A stretch of DNA of 64,000 nt, taken from contig JAKCOZ010000014.1 of NCBI GenBank assembly GCA_022605955.1, positions 14,514,001-14,578,000 on the forward strand, written 5' to 3'. This DNA comes from Rallus limicola (taxonomy: Eukaryota > Chordata > Aves > Gruiformes > Rallidae). Made by a program: the position numbers and the translations under genes. Each line of letters opens with the position of its first letter. Positions within the stretch are counted from its first letter, which is position 1. Shown here piece after piece: positions 35,404 through 48,730 of this stretch. The notes beneath the pieces are model-generated. The model ran no database searches and was not told the origin of the DNA. It worked only from the letters and a program-made list of their open reading frames with translations.

Positions 35404-35807
35404 TGGAAAGAAGCTGGAGTACCTCTTCTATGAAGACAGGCTGACAGAGTTGGGCTTGTTCAGAGTGGAGGAGAGAAGGCTCCCAGGTGACCTAATTGTG
35501 GCACAGCAATACTTAAAGGGGCCATACAGGAAAGTGGGAGAGGGACTGTTCACCAGGGAGTGTAGCAATAGGAAAAGGGGAAATGGCTTTAAGCTGAAAG
35601 TTTTAGGTTAGTTTTAGGAAGAAATTCTTTACTATAAGGGGGGTAAGGCACTGGAACAAGAAGCCCCCATCCCTGGAGGAGTTTAAGGCCAGATTGGATG
35701 GTGCTTTGTGCAACCTGGTCTAGTGAGGGTGTGCCTGCCCATGGCAGGGGGTTGGAACTAGATGATCTTTGAGGTCTCTTCTAACCCAAAGCATTCTATG
35801 GTTTATG
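35404..35807 (+). repeat. CR1 LINE, 5'-truncated copy with ORF2 C-terminus
   Basis: In sense orientation the 5' part encodes the recognisable end of the CR1 reverse-transcriptase polyprotein: motifs like YEDRLTELGLFRVEERR and GDLIVAQQYLKG at about 35430-35520, then stops. It continues into 'gttggaactagatgatcttt', 'gaggtctcttctaacccaaa' and 'gcattctatgg', the avian CR1 3' end. In-frame stops mark it as dead. 5' truncation is normal for this family. Confidence 0.9.
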
Positions 35808-38800
35808 AAAGTTAATTTGAGTACCTGATATTTAACTTTGCTTACCTTGTGTACATCTGCTGCAAAGAGAAGCCCCAGGTTTAACTACCTTGGTATGTTG
35901 GCTGAATGAGGTCCTTGATAGTTTACAATTAGTGAGGTAATTCTGCATATATGGTTGTTTTACCATATATCTGGATAAGGTTTTCTCCATTGTCCATTGT
36001 GGTGTTGAGCAGATATGCTCTACAGCATCAGAGAAGCAAATTTTAGAGCAGTGTTCTGGTTCTTTAGGGTGTCTTGACAGCTCTGTTGCAATATTGAGAC
36101 CTAACTTGACTGAAGGATAACCCCTCTCCAAAATGATCTGCAGTGTTTTCACCCTGTCACACAGGAAGGTGCTGTCCTGGGAGGACTTGCTATCTTGGAT
36201 GGAAACAAGGACACAGACAAAAATTTAGGCTACATTCACTTGCTCCAAGAATTGAGTCAAAATGCAAACAGGATATATTTCTTTGCATCAAATTCTTTCC
36301 AGAAGCAGAGAATTCTATGCAGCCTTACTGACTGGGATGCCTGCTGAGAGATGTAATATATGCAACTGTCTCCCAATAGATCTCTGCCCTAAGAGACACC
36401 ATTTTCGTTTCACTCTTAATTGTTATGCCACCTAATATGAAAGTAGGAAAGACAAGAGTAATTTTTTTAAAGATGTTTCTTACTGTAGACGTGAAACATT
36501 TAGCACTCCTTTTAAGTTAGCATGCATCTAAAAACAAGATCAGACCATCAGACCCTGAGTAGCCTAGGAACAGCTGGTGTACCGGCTGCTAAAGGCTAAT
36601 CTTCATTTAAGATACTCTGATTGCAGCTGAATATAGTAAAAAGGTATGACTCCCAAACCCCCTGCTGCTCAAATTGTTCTGTTTCTATTCCTATTATACT
36701 GGGTTTTTTTCAAGATAGGGAAAATTGAGATGAATATGATCTCAAAATTGAAAGGCAGCATGTAGCTTTATGAAAATTAAATTTTTATTTCTTCCTGATA
36801 GCACTAAAGTTAGAAATTATTAACTTTATATTTCTAATTCCTTTCTCTGGATTTCCAAATCTGTGTTACTTCTTATGAATCTTTGTTTAATAGAACATGA
36901 AAACCCTGTAGTTCCTTTGGTTACGGTGATGCTTAGTCATTTCTGTTGTCTCAAACTAAAATAATTTGAAAAGAATAAAATTTTTAGAAGTCAAATAACT
37001 ACATACCTCTGGTCATCCAGAAAAACAAATTGCAACATATATTTCTTAACAGCTATGAATTGTCAGATAAAAGTATTTACTACTAAAAAACCCCACACTG
37101 TTTATGGCATTTAACAATTTTATTTACTTTATGCTTAATAGTTGTATTTAAGTAACACTCTTTGAATACTTTCTCTCATGGACTCTGCCTCAGAATACAT
37201 TCCTGTATTAGTATTTCCTATAGTTAAGGGGCAGGTCTTCAAGACTTTATGTGCTTTTAATATTTCTTAATCTCTTTTTAGCCCTTCTACTTTACTTGCC
37301 TTTGTTTTTTTGTTTTTAACTAAATGTTTTTAAATATTTTTTCATACTTCTGTAAGCTTTAAATCAATAGTATTTGCCAAACTTTGTGACTACTAGAATA
37401 CTTTCAGTTGCCTCATCGTTATTTTTCTTCAATAAATTAATTAGTTGCAAAAAATATGTTTCTGGGTTTTTCACAAAAACTACTTTGTAGATAACACAAA
37501 AATGCAGAGAATGATTTGGGTAAAGTTGGGATGATCCTGAATATTCCCTAACAGTGAACATAATGACCAGAATTGTTTCCTTGGGCTATATGTAAAATTG
37601 ATCTCTAGGTTACAGTGACAAAATAATAGCAATATTATTTAATTACAAAAGGATATACCACTGTAGGAAATGAGAAATCCTTCAGACAAACAATAAGTCA
37701 ATGCAGAAATGCTTCACTGTAATGGAATGATGAAGCTGAATATTTTTTTAATTTTTTTTTTTTTTTCATTTTAATTGACTATTGTGGCTACTGTATCACA
37801 GTAAGTACCGTAAAAAGGCTGTACAGGCTTAATCTGTGTATAATTTGGAAAGGCAAGCATTTACCACTTACTTTCCAGGTTTGAAAACATGGGAAAAAAA
37901 AACCAATTCAGGTGCCTCCTAAAGGAACAGAGACTTCCCTGGTTCCATGCAGGGTTATCATGGCAACTTGAATAACAAGAATAATTTTAAGGTGATTGAC
38001 AAATGTAATACAACTTTGTAGCTGGTTCACAATATGCAGACTGATTATAAACTATAAATATATATCTATGTATATAAAAAATGGCTATAATGTCCAGTAG
38101 CATGTTTGGTTTCTTTTGAATTTAGGTCAATAGCATCTGAGAAATGGAAAGAAAAAAGGCAAATACTTGTCCTTCAGTCTCACCTAAGAACCCTTGCTTA
38201 GTGTCTGAAACAGTGTCTCTGACAGCATTTATGGGACTTCATGCAGTATTTGGCATTATAATAATTTAGTTTGGATCTTCATTTTGAGACAGTTATTGTA
38301 GCATTTGTGAAAAGGTCTCGATTGACAGCTTTGTACAGTGAAGCTTTCTGTTAACCGGTCCACAGGAAGTTTGCAGCAGCTGGTATGAGGTTTCTGCGCA
38401 TGGAAACCACCACCCTACAGAACTGCCTGGGGCTGCAGGAGGAAGAATCTCATTTCTCTGCCTGTAGCATCTCTGGGATTGAAGGTACTGATCTTCACTG
38501 CCATGTAAAACTCTTCAGTGTGCACAGAAGGAGGGCAAAGCACTACAGTAGAAGGTACTGGAAAGTGGTATATGCCCTAACAAACCTAGTTTTTAAGTGA
38601 GAGCAGTTTGGTCGCAGTGTGAACAGTAGTAAATTACAGCGTAACACTCCTACAGGAATGTTGTGTTAGTTAGAAGAAGGGTATTTACAAATGGTTTCTT
38701 AAAGCCCAGGGAACTCACAGTTAACATTAAATTCATAAGCCATTTAACACTTGGAAGTTTGAATATTCATGGTTTAGGTCCACAGACTTACTTGGTTTGT

Positions 38801-41800
38801 TCCCATGGATGATAGCCTCCCCAAATCCTTTTTTTAGCTATGTTGTAGTAACTGGTATTTTTTTGATCAAGCATTTTTTTAAAATTTGACGACTTCTTAA
38901 AGTATTTTAAACAACATTGCACTTGTACTTCCACAGAAAATCTAGGAAGGGATCAAAGTGTGTGTGTTTGTATTTCTGGCTGACTCTTCTCTGTCCCTGA
39001 GCTGCTGATGAGCTAAAATTAGAATGTCAGGATGAGTTGCTGGGAACTGATGACTACTAAACTCCGGTTCTGTGTGCTTAACTCTATAAGTTTAATCATG
39101 ATATATCTCACTTTTGTCATGTTTTTGCTGTGATGCGGTGAAAACTGAGGAAGGAATGTGGGTTTTCTGCTTTTTCTCATAAATGCTGAAACAATTCGTG
39201 TCTTTTCTACATAATCACAAGCTTAGGGAAAATTATATCTTAGTGCTTTCTTTCAAGCTAGCCTAGGAGGGGGAATAGAGAGACAAATTTTAGAATGAGG
39301 GCCGAATTATTGATGATTGTGAAAGCTGCAGATGAAATATTCTTTATGTATGGTCTCCAGGAATATGTATGAATGAGGAATCTACTATGTGTTTTGTGAA
39401 TACAACTGTAATCATCGCATAAATAATTTATGCAGTTTAGCAGTGAGCTTTTCATTTTCAATACCTGTGTGTTGTTTTAGAATTACTAAGCCTGTATCTC
39501 TCATACAAATCCCACACTAACAGAGGCACGGCAGAGTTCAGAGCAGAGCTTCCAGAAGCTTAAACAATGTCAAACTTCACTGATGCCCTTTCCAGTCATG
39601 TGGATCCCGCCAGCTTTGCTTCTGGATACAAGTCAAATATAGCTGCCTGTAGAAGTAATGTAGAAATATGTTTCCAGTGTTTGTTTTTAATTCTCCTTGT
39701 GACCTGGACAGCTTATGAACAAATTTGGAAGCCTAATTAAAATAATGCTTTGATTAAAATAATGCTAGGTTTGAACACCGAGTGAAGAGGTAGTGACGTT
39801 TTTTCTGATTTAAAAACAAAGCCAGTTGGAAATTGGACTGAAAAATAAAATCCTCTCTTTATTTGATGGTTCCCAGGGATTAAAATGAGCACACAGTGGA
39901 AATGTTTGGAGAAGCCTCAGTTTTCCGTTCCTCCTCCTCTTTGTGTACTGCAAACACTCCTGTATGAGAAATGCAGGTACTGTTGGATCTAGGTAACAAA
40001 TGGCTGACAGTTTTCCAAACAAGCAACAGAGCATCCCTTGCACTGCTGCTGGCTGGTGAAGAAGACCAAAGTGTTTTTTTAATAGCTTGCAGAGATAGCA
40101 CTGTTTTGATTTAGCATCAGCAGAGAATATGCCATTCCCTGCTTATCTACAACAAGCATCTGTTTTAAGATCACAGTACTTTCTATAGAGCTGCAAAAAT
40201 GTGGTGGCATGTTGTAAGTTAAAGGGAGATAGAGCTCACAGTGTGCTCACATAGGATACTGTTCCCACGAAAGCCAAAAGCAACGTTTGCCATAACTTCA
40301 TGTATGTGAGGGATTTGTTCCAGCTTCCAAAACACATATAATGAAAAGACAAAGGAAAGAATATGAGCTGTGTGATAGCTAAGTCCCAAATCAAGTCACT
40401 AAGAATAGTCAGCCTCTGACACTGACCAGCCTGGAGGTCAGCAGTTCTTACCTAGGGTAAAGCCAACAGGGCCTTCTCTCATGCCACCCCTTTTGAGGAA
40501 AAAGAAATGCAGATGTCAGTGTTTGGCTCTCTAGCCTAAATAGTTAAGTTAAAGCAGGCCCACAGTGACACGGCTGGTTTGGCTGTGAGAGAATGTATAT
40601 AAGCTAAGATGACCCACAACTACTGACCTATGGAGATTGTCTCTCAGATGCATCCCCATATTCATACTATTTTTGTGAAACAAGGATTTCTTCTTTTAAC
40701 ATCAACATAATGTGTGTGCAAATGTGCAGACGCACATATGAGGAAGGGAATGTTAATTTTGTAATCTGTAATATCCAAGATCAACAATCACCTGCTGCAG
40801 TTGTAAATTAAGGTTTTCTACCATCTGATACTAGCTGAGACGTCCCATGCTTACTGACATTGCGATGCAATTTTTGTTTCTTTTGTGATCCTGTAACAGG
40901 GTCAAGGCTTTGAACTGGCTAAAAGTAATCTTGGGAAAAGGTTATCATTTCCTTTTATTCTTAAAACTCTGGTAATAGCAATTAAGGTAAATTGTATTAT
41001 TCCTTTAAGAAATAACAATTGTGTTATCATTCCGTATCCCGTCAGCTCTGTATTTTACACTTCCATTTTTGTAATCTTGACTACCAAGAAGATAACTGGG
41101 AGTGCAGAGAACATTTCTCAGAGAAACCACATTCACGTCTGTTGGAGGGTTGTAGGAATGCTGAGGGGATTTAGTCATGCCTTTCAATCAATGCAGAAAT
41201 AATCATCTTAGCGTGTTCCAATTTGATTATGTGCATTTGTATTCTTCTGTGATTTGAGAATATCTGCAGAGTTTTTGTAGGAGTTAGAGGTAAGCAGTAA
41301 TGCACCCTTTGTTAAGAGGCTGTGTCATTTACATGGATAAGTTTCGGGTGTGATTAGTTTAAATAGGAAGGTGCTAGCAGATAGTACCTGTCAGCGGTTG
41401 TGTATTACATAAATATGCATAGTACAAAGATAATAGAAATGAAATCTCTCATATTTTTCTTCCTTTAGTCTTAATGCCTAAAGATATTGAAAGTAAAATC
41501 CACCCCAAAATGCAACCTCTCTTCAGTTCACAACTGAGTGATTTATTTGTTCTCCCAGCCAGGCCTAGATGAGATACCCAGTTGTGTGTTATTTAGATCC
41601 TGGACTGAATTCCATCTGAGCTCTAAGAACCCCTTGTCTTTTGCCTCTTCTGACTAAAGGTCTATGAAGATTGATGCAACTTAAAGAGAAGGACTGGCCA
41701 AGTAGTACCTGTTGGTAGGGTGCTGCTGAGCAATCTCTGACATTAGCGTTACACCTAGGATCTCCCTTTGCTCCTGATTCCCCTTTCTTGGCAGTTGGGA

Positions 41801-44800
41801 GTAATGGCTGCTCCTCAGGTTTCAGTACTTCCAATGTGCCAAGTTTGGCTTCCTGTGGTGAAGCGTAAGTGCATGAGTCTGAAGAGACACAACAGTTGAT
41901 GGTAGCCAGAAGTAAAATGGCTTTCCTGGTGACTGTGGCCCCAGGTGTGTTTTCTGAAATGCCTGATACATAATAAGTATCAATACTATACAGTGACAAA
42001 GACTTTTTCCCCCCATAATTGATAGAAGGGAACATAATTGAAGGAGGTTAATGTATTTATTGACTGAAGTAACAGTTTTTTTGGGGGAAAATATGTTGTG
42101 CATAACATTCCCTTATTACTTTCTTGACTGAAAACTCTACATAGGAAACTTGACTTTGTTCAGGCTTGAAAAATAGTAGGTCCTCCTACTCAGACTGCCA
42201 TGAATGTTCTGTGAGACTTGCATGTTCTGATAAAGCAGTACAGATGTGAGGGAAGCAGACTGTGTTCATCAGCAAGATGACAGAAAAGGGAAAGGGGGCC
42301 TTCCTGCTATTAAGTATGGTGTGTTTGGTTCCTTGAGGCTTGTTACATAAATTGGGGGTTCTGCAGTCCTCCTGCTGTCTGTCATGATTAATTGTGTAAC
42401 TTAAAGTTTTAAGCTATGGAATGGCAAGGCTTTTACAAAAGGATGACCAGCAATATATAAACCCCATCTTAATTACATTGCTTGAATCAAAACCACTTGC
42501 ATGTAAGCACTAGCTGGATAATACAGCAAATTGCTGCTCTATGTAAGTGTTAAACCGACCCTAGGATATCTTGCACTGTTATGAATTTTTTTGATTTATA
42601 CTGGCTATTAAGAAATATTAAAAATCTCCAACTATGCAAAAGTGCACTATAGCTGGAGGGGATCTGGAGATACTCATATTGTGAAGTGATCCTTTATGAG
42701 AAAAGCTCTTCTTTACTTGACAGCTGCGTTATTCACCCTATGATATGCTTCCAAAATATTTCAAGTTGTGGATTAGTTGCACTGTTTTAATTACTAAATG
42801 CAGGCTTTTTTAATCAACCATGCTTCTAATGCCTGAGGAATTTGCCCGATCCTCTGGTAAATGTTAAGTCTTTGTTAGTGAAAAGCAATTGAAGAATAGC
42901 TCAGTAGTCTGAGGGCTAAAGACAATCCATATAAAACAAAGATATATTTTAATTTTTCTAGTTCTGCTTATGAAAAAAAATGCTCATATGCCATAAAATA
43001 TGTAGCCTTCTGCCATTTCTCTAACCCTTGGGGAATGCAGTACAGAATGGACACTTGTTCAGTGACTAAAACTTCTTTTCAACCTCACAAAGACTTGGCT
43101 TCCCAACCTGATGAAAACATTCTTAGGAGTTTATATATAGCACTGATTCTTTGAGCAGTATTGTTTGGTGACAATAATAACATTATTGTTTTAGTTTCTC
43201 AAAAGATCTCTTCACAGCAGCAGTTGAATAGTAGCCAGCTAAATGCCACAGTACAGTCCTATGTGTTGTGCCATTTTCTTCTGCACCCACAAATGTAGAA
43301 GATGCAGGTGTTGGTTTCACCAAATGTATATTGTTTCATAATGTCCATGGGCATAAAAGTATTACTGCATGAAATACACCTTAAAAATGTGAAAACATCT
43401 TCATCATTTGTAAAATAGAAGGAAAAGTTTGTTTTTTCTAAACAAAAGCCCGGCTGGTATCAATTAACTCTGATTTGGTGAAGGTTTTCTTTTGTCATAT
43501 GCCACCATATGGTTTAAGATAAATGTTTTGGCACAGGCTTTTTATCCTGGCTCAGGATTCATCTACCTAGAGAATCTGAAAGTATCTTCAGTGATATGAA
43601 ATCAATAGGGAAGTTAAGCACTTTCTTCCCCCACTCCATCAGTCTGCTCTCACTTAGAAGTAGACTTCTTTCCACTGTAGTTGATAATGGACTATTTAAA
43701 GTGTTTTTAAGGTATTTTGGTTTTCAGCTTCAAACATTAAGTCTAAGCTTCTAGAGTGCCTCTGGATAGGTAAGCAAAGAGAGTCCTTGACTTCCTCGAA
43801 GTTTAACTGCATGTTTTCTTGGTATACGTTTGGGGTAGCATAATTTATTCATGTAACAGTAATTCATAAATCAGGGGTTCTTTTCGTCTCTAATTTACTC
43901 TTTAGCACCCATTCTTGTAAAGCTGCCATCTTGCTTACCCACAGTTGTGAGAAAACCCAATCCTCCTAATTCTAGTTTTACATTGTGCTCATAGATGTAG
44001 TATAAACTCATGTAATTGATACAGTCCCTTGTGATATCTTATATTATAATAGGCCAGCTGGTAAAAGTGGAATAACGAGGAAACTTAAGTAACTGTTGAT
44101 GTCAAGATAGGACTGATGTGATTGTGTTCTGGCCAAATCCCAAGTCAGAGCAGAGCTGAGATAGGTATGGTTTGAAGCAGTATTCAAAATGTTGGCATCC
44201 TGTAGCAATGTGCAAAAAACTCGCTAGTTCACTAACTTTCAGAGGGACTTAGGATTCTCGGTGCCTCTGAATGAGGCCCCTTCCTGAAGAATAATTCAGA
44301 CTGAAGTCACAATGCATGAGAAAATCTACTTTGCAGAAATCCCTTAGCAAGAACAGTGGTGCAGTTTACATCACTGTCAGCCGTACCTTCTCAGAAATCA
44401 AATTGTTAAAATCCAGGCTTTTGAGAACGTGGGCACATTGCTAGAGAAACATTCAGCCAAATCATACCAGTGAAACACAAGTTGTGCTTGCTCGATTGTG
44501 CTGAAAGATATGGGATGTGCACCGGCTAAAAATCACTGTAAGATACTTATCACATTTGACCTCTTGAGAACAGAGCTATACTTGTAAGCACAGCTGGTCA
44601 AAATTCCTTTTTTATAAATGTTGACTTGAGCACAAAAATATTAGGTTCTTGTATAAAATATTCTTGAAAGGAGGATATTCTTAAAAAAGAAATGTTTGAA
44701 GAAAGCTCTTTAAGAAAGAGTCATGCTCTGCAAAAAGCAGATTTGCTTCCCTGCCCTGCCTCCTTCAATTTTGTAAGCACTTCTGGTTAATTTAAAGAAA

Positions 44801-47800
44801 AAAAATCACCCTTTTTTTTTTGGTTTTGCATTTTTATAATGTTCTGACTTGGAAGACACCAAGTTCTGTGCCTAGCCAGGTAATAACGTTACCAGCACTG
44901 AAAGTTAGATCAGCCCACTGGGCACAGTAACCTCAGCTATTTTTCACTTGGTGTTTAGAAACAACCCTGAGACCCAGAATGGTTGAATTTTTACAGCTTT
45001 TTTGGCCTTACTCCAGTGCTAGTCTTCTAATGGAGCAGCCTGGAGCTTTATATACAAGTTTAGCATTGATCTCGCATGATGAAAAATTCTCTAAGAGGCT
45101 ACTGAGATTCTCTTAAATTGTTGAACAAGTTCAAAATCTGACCCATAATATTTGATAGGAATCTGAGTAAAAATGAGCTCAGGAATGTTACTTGGGGTTT
45201 AGAATTTTTTTCACTTTGAGTTCAACAAATACAGGTTCTTTAACGCTCATTTCATTAAAACTAGCAAATATTAGTTTCTAATTTGGTACCAAATCCATCA
45301 TGTCAGTGGAAATAACCAAGTGCTTAATGTGTTCAAACAGGCTTTAACTCCCAGAGACAGAACATTTTAAGCTTTAAGAAAATAAAACTGTCAGCTGTAG
45401 AGTATCCAAAGCAGAACTTGCTACACTTCCTTCATTTCCAAATGGAATAAGATGGACAGCAAAAGACAGAAATGTCTTGAGAAAGGATGTCAGAGCAGGT
45501 AATTATTTTCAGATGGAAGAGGCAGGGGAATGGAAAGGCACCCAAAACTGCTTTCTTTTGCCTGGGGTTGAGGGGAGTATACAGGTACATTAAGGCAAAA
45601 AGCAGTCTCCAATTAATGGCTGGATTATAAAGGAAAAGCTTTTTTGATGCTCTTATTTCGAGAAAGGGGGAAATAAATGAAGGGAGTGAAATTAATACAG
45701 TCCAACTTGAGAAAGTTTTGTCTGGTGATGTTGAGATGGTAAGGTTAGCTGGAAGGACCTAGCAAGCCCATATTTCATATAGAAAATACCTATTCAGTTT
45801 TAAGGAACTGATTGTTCACTTTGATCTGTCAAAACTGTAGTTACCTCAGCTCTGCAGTCAGTAGGGAGCTAAGGTGGACTCAGCATTGTGCTAGGGGAGA
45901 AAATTGGCTTCACCACAGACAGATGGTATGATCCCAAACATGGTGTGTGTTCTGTTCATGTTTATAACCAAGTGAGTAGTTCTCAGTCAGTTCTGTAGAG
46001 GAGACAAGGAGAAAGTAGATGGAGATGTTATCAACATACAAAATTATGAAGATGACCTTAAGCATCCCTGTGTTCTCTTCTCTCCCTTTCAGCTTAATTA
46101 CAAAAATCTGAAAGAAGAATAGGCTAAGATGGGGAGGGGAAGGAAGAAGGCAACTGCACGTATATTTCTAAAGAAAATTAACACACTGAAGATGAGAACT
46201 TGAGAATATTGTTTGAATTGGTGTTGAAATTTTGATTTTTATTTTATTGGTAGCCATCAATCAACTATTTGGACTTCCTTATTAGAAAGCTATAAAAACA
46301 CTCAGTGTGAGACAGGGAAAAAAAAAATCAAGGAAAAACCCCTAAAAATCCCCTTAAAATTGCCATATTGTCCACAGGTGACCTAGTTTAAATCCTAAAA
46401 AAATTTCAGTTTGAAATATAACACAGTAGAGAGCAAAATGAAATACAAGAATTCTTTAGTTCTAGTGATGTGCCTTTAAGGAAAAATTGTTCAGCTTACA
46501 CAACTCATTACTACTTCTGTGTAATGGAAGAAATATTTACCTACCTCAAAGGAATTTATGAACTGGATTCTGAGTCTGAGTTTTATGGTTTTATAAATGG
46601 TAATTTTACCAATGACCATTTTGGCTGGCAAAAAGACAGAGGAAAAAATTAATTTTTTTTCCAAAAGAAAGACTTCTGCAGGTGCAAAGCAGCAAGCAGT
46701 ACTATTTCCCTAATAATATTTGATACCACATAAAATTATGAATACAGCCCCATTTCTCCTGGGCCACTGTTAACAATAATGATGCAAATAAAAGCTGGGT
46801 GTTTTTTCTGTCATGTTTGGAATCAGTAGCTTGTGCTGTTAGCACTATCTGGATGTTTGAAATATATATACATAACCTTAGTGTAGCAATACTGGTTTTT
46901 TTTTTACCTTGAACTTTTTCTACCTTAAAAATACCGTCTGGACTTGAAACAGTATTTGCCTGGAAATGCAATACAAAGACATCTAAACAGAAGTTTGCAT
47001 GTAAAGAACCAGAAGAATTAATGTGATGAGGTTCTGAGTTCTTTATCCTCTGGAAATGAATAGCAAAGCCCCTGCTGACTTGGAGGGTGGCTTCAGACAT
47101 CTGTCCATGTCTGGTAAATTAGAAAAAAACTATCGGATCCTTGCCAATTCACTGCTTCCCCCTTTCCAGCAAACCTTTTTCCTTCTGGCTCTTTGTTGCA
47201 GGCCATCCTCGCCTTGCTGTGCCTGTTCTTTAGGCACTTGGGATGGCATAAAACAAAGACAGCCACTCTGGGCTTAAAGGACGTAGTTGTGTGTCTTGAA
47301 ATGGTTAACTTGAGATATACCATTGTCACTGCTCTGCCTCAAGACTACTTTTGCAGTTGTATCAACTGCTTTTTTGGTAATGTCTTGGCATATTCCTTGA
47401 CTGTGAAAATGTTAAGCTTTCAAATTTAAAATGCTTTGTTGCCCTGGACTTCCTGCCACTCTCAAGGCAGGGAAGAGAGTGTCAGTAACCTTGGTGCTTT
47501 TTTCAGTCAGGCTTTATTAGGAAATCCAAACAAAATCACATAGGACTCAGCATAAAAAGCTTTACAAGATTGTTGCTTCCCTCACAAATAACTCTCAGTG
47601 CTAAAGGAAACTATTTGATTGCATTTCACGTTATAAATTATGAAGGATATTTGCAAATATTCCTAACTTCTTACGTATTTAGGTGCACGTGACCATAGCT
47701 CCCTTTCTTGCTTTTACTTGAATATATAATTTGGTGCTACCAGACTTCATTGTGCTGGCTGTTCTGATACAGAATAGGTCCAGGTAGCTGTGCCATCACT

Positions 47801-48311
47801 TCCAGGAGGTCAGGGTCTACCTTGGAATTTTTTTAATCAAGAAGTACAAACTGCAGATGAACACAGCAGAATTCTGTTCTCATATAAGCAAGCCAAATGC
47901 AGCTGATGTTTGCTTTGGTTTTTGAGTTATTAATCTCTCATCTCTCACCATTGCCCTTGATTAGAGATGCAAAAGCTTTAGTACCTTTGAAACAGCTGCA
48001 GCTTCTGTCCTTACGTCAGAAGATAAAAAGACTCTGGTCTTTGTGTTGGATTCTGTTTGGTTACAGTAAAATTACTGCTGAAACCAGGGCTTCTGGTCTT
48101 CAGGTTACTAAAAAAAAAAAATCTGATAACATTACATCAGCTATAAATTTTCTAGAGTGAAAATAAACATACTTGAATAGCAGAAAGTGACACATTTACT
48201 TGAAAGGGTTTTTCTGGAATTTACATTCTGTTCACGCTTTCTGCTGTGCGGTACATACATCTCTTCCTGTTCATGTTTTCTGTGGTTCACATGTGCACTG
48301 GTAAAAGTAGT
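35808..48311. other. 12.5-kb stretch without recognised genes or repeats
   Basis: This is the longest unassigned part. It has T-runs (37752-37766), AT-rich tracts (38055-38085), and a 14-mer direct repeat ATTAAAATAATGCT at 39736-39749 and 39753-39766. It also has a PBX/MEIS-like TGATTGACA (37993-38001) with a second half-match at 38320. An acceptor-like CTCTTTGTTGCAG precedes an open frame at 47202-47429. The longest open frame of the window (41589-42035, minus, 148 codons) is here but matches no family I know. Confidence 0.5.
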
Positions 48312-48730
48312 ATCATAGAATTGCAGAATGTTTTGGGATGGAAGGGGCCTTAAAAACCATCTAGTTCCAACCTCCCCCCCCCGCCATGGGCAGGAACACC
48401 CTCCACTAGCCCAGGTTGCCCAAAGCCCCATCCATCCTGACCTTGAACACTGCCAGGGAGGGGGCAGCTACAGCTTCTCTGGGTAACTTATGCCAGGGCC
48501 TCACTACCCTTGGAGAGAATGTGGGTTTTTCCTAATATCCAATCTAATTCTACCCTCTTTCAGTTAAAACCCCTTGTCCTGTCACTACTTGCCTTTGTAA
48601 AAAGCCCCTCTCCAGCTTTCCTGTTGGCCCTTTTAGGTACTGGAAGGCTGCTATAAGGTCTCCCCTGAGCCTTCTTTTCTCCAGGCTGAACAACGCCAAC
48701 TCTCTCAGCCTGTTTTCATAGCAGATTTTT
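48312..48730 (-). repeat. CR1 LINE, 5'-truncated copy (about 415 bp)
   Basis: The plus strand opens with 'atcatagaattgcagaatgt' and 'tttgggatggaaggggcctt', the reverse complement of the avian CR1 3' end, and runs through 'caggttgcccaaagccccat' to 'ctctctcagcctgttttcat'. On the minus strand the frame near 48620-48720 reads [18 protein letters not shown] and [10 protein letters not shown], the conserved C-terminus of CR1 ORF2. A C9 run (48374-48382) lies inside. It is the longest well-preserved 3' copy in the window. Confidence 0.92.

Noticed and set aside
41589..42035. Longest open frame (148 codons, minus), with a short collagen-like GESGAKGDP stretch
   Set aside because: Its length is what chance gives in 64 kb over six frames; there is no Gly-X-Y run beyond three triplets, no domain, and no splice context I can support.
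44857..44956. 9-bp inverted repeat (ACACCAAGT / ACTTGGTGT) about 80 bases apart
   Set aside because: Arms are short and widely spaced with no flanking duplication; expected by chance in a window of this size.
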